Shown: positions 13,878 to 14,260 of the stretch, one piece after another
Layout: each line of letters opens with the position of its first letter
Numbering within the stretch: position 1 is the stretch's first letter
Assembly (NCBI GenBank): GCA_965370265.1
Contig: CBDUSL010000017.1
Coordinates: forward strand, 1 to 14,260
Direction: 5' to 3'
Length of the DNA: 14,260 nucleotides
Source of the DNA: CBDUSL01 sp965370265
Lineage (GTDB): Bacteria > Patescibacteriota > Patescibacteriia > JAXHNJ01
Position numbers and translations under genes: made by a program
The notes under the pieces: model-generated
The model's database searches: none
Seen by the model: only the letters and a program-made list of their open reading frames with translations
What the model was told of the DNA's origin: nothing

Positions 13878-14260
13878 TATTGTATAAGATAGTTCCCTTT
13901 TGAAGTTAAATAGGCTCCTAAAAGCAGAGCATTATGTTCGAGCTTAGATTTTACTATTTTTAGATTTTTATGTCTAGGGTCTAACACTTCGTTTTTAAAG
14001 GTTTTTTGGGAGAGGGTAATAATTTCTTTGAACTGACTCACTCCTCCGCCGATCACAATTATTTCCGGGCTTAATAAATTTGCCAGACTAGCCAGACCAA
14101 TTCCCAGATAATAAGCCATTTCTTTTGCCGCCAAAAGAGCCGGCTTATTTCCTTTTAAAGCTAGTTTATGAATTTCTTCGCCTTTTAAAGTCTGGCCTGT
14201 GATTTTTTTAAAATATTTTGACAAGGCAGGCCCCGAGGCTTGCGATTCGAAATGACCATA
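13877..14260 (-). CDS. ROK-family sugar kinase or regulator, C-terminal part (5' end outside window)
   Basis: 128 codons including the stop; the frame stays open to the right edge, so this is the C-terminal third or so of a ROK protein (glucokinase, N-acetyl sugar kinase or NagC-like). Seen: GHFESQASGPAL at the edge, equivalent to the family's 'GCxExxxSGxA' with His in place of the zinc-ligand Cys; GIGLASLANLLSPEIIVIGGGVS, the ROK C-terminal signature with the ATP-site Gly run; and LLGAYLTSKG near the end. The helix-turn-helix region that would separate repressors from kinases lies outside. The TTG at 14224 is internal. Its stop overlaps the start of the penicillin-binding protein gene by one base, suggesting a sugar or cell-wall precursor link, but substrate cannot be told from this part. 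Confidence 0.88.
   Translation of the reverse strand, partial: YGHFESQASGPALSKYFKKITGQTLKGEEIHKLALKGNKPALLAAKEMAYYLGIGLASLANLLSPEIIVIGGGVSQFKEIITLSQKTFKNEVLDPRHKNLKIVKSKLEHNALLLGAYLTSKGNYLIQ

Noticed and set aside
1..14260. CRISPR array, toxin-antitoxin pair, phage or transposon genes
   Set aside because: No spaced direct repeats, no small paired frames with such features, and every larger frame is assigned to a housekeeping family except the orphan at 1926.

Overview
The window looks like chromosomal DNA from an AT-rich bacterium of the Candidate Phyla Radiation (Patescibacteria, most like Parcubacteria-type lineages). This rests on the style of the proteins (a 45-residue L34, a ValRS that ends without the C-terminal arm, a PilB-type ATPase and a YidC without lipoprotein signal), on very compact genes with few Shine-Dalgarno sequences, and on a GC-rich palindrome of a kind I associate with such genomes. 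TGA works as a stop (the DciA gene ends in it), so the glycine-TGA code of Gracilibacteria/Absconditabacteria does not apply. The lineage is an inference; no marker in the window fixes it.

Layout. Positions 1-1778 hold the 3' two thirds of valS (+), with a palindromic repeat inserted in frame. A hairpin/terminator cluster follows, then one unrecognised gene (1926-2375, +) with its own promoter, a strong ribosome binding site and a strong terminator. On the minus strand lie a type II/IV pilus ATPase gene (2462-4222) and a DHH-family protein whose catalytic motifs are largely eroded (4298-5440). The DHH gene is divergent from tsaE (5541-5972, +), and two back-to-back promoters separate them. 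A bidirectional terminator divides tsaE from the operon rpmH-rnpA-yidD-yidC-PRC-barrel gene (7801 down to 6007, minus).

The replication-origin region starts at about 7802. dnaA (7992-9362), dnaN (9626-10720) and a dciA/DUF721 helicase-loader gene (10725-11018) run rightward. The dnaA-dnaN gap carries two tandem DnaA boxes followed directly by DnaA-trio-like triplets and AT-rich DNA, a good candidate for the unwinding site. The ribosomal/secretion operon runs leftward, so both blocks point away from the origin. A bidirectional terminator ends dciA and the convergent gene for a large class A penicillin-binding protein (11025-13877, minus). That gene is translationally coupled to the 3' part of a ROK-family sugar kinase/regulator gene that runs off the right edge.

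Taken together this is housekeeping DNA: replication initiation (DnaA, clamp, helicase loader), translation and tRNA/RNA maturation (ValRS, TsaE, RnpA, L34), membrane protein insertion (YidC, YidD) and envelope functions (pilus ATPase, peptidoglycan synthesis). I found no defence island, CRISPR array, transposase, tRNA or rRNA. The points most worth a second look are the palindrome inside valS, the compact origin signal, the PRC-barrel gene in the place usually held by jag, the eroded DHH protein, dciA directly after dnaN, and the orphan gene after valS. No gap longer than 300 bases lacks a gene.
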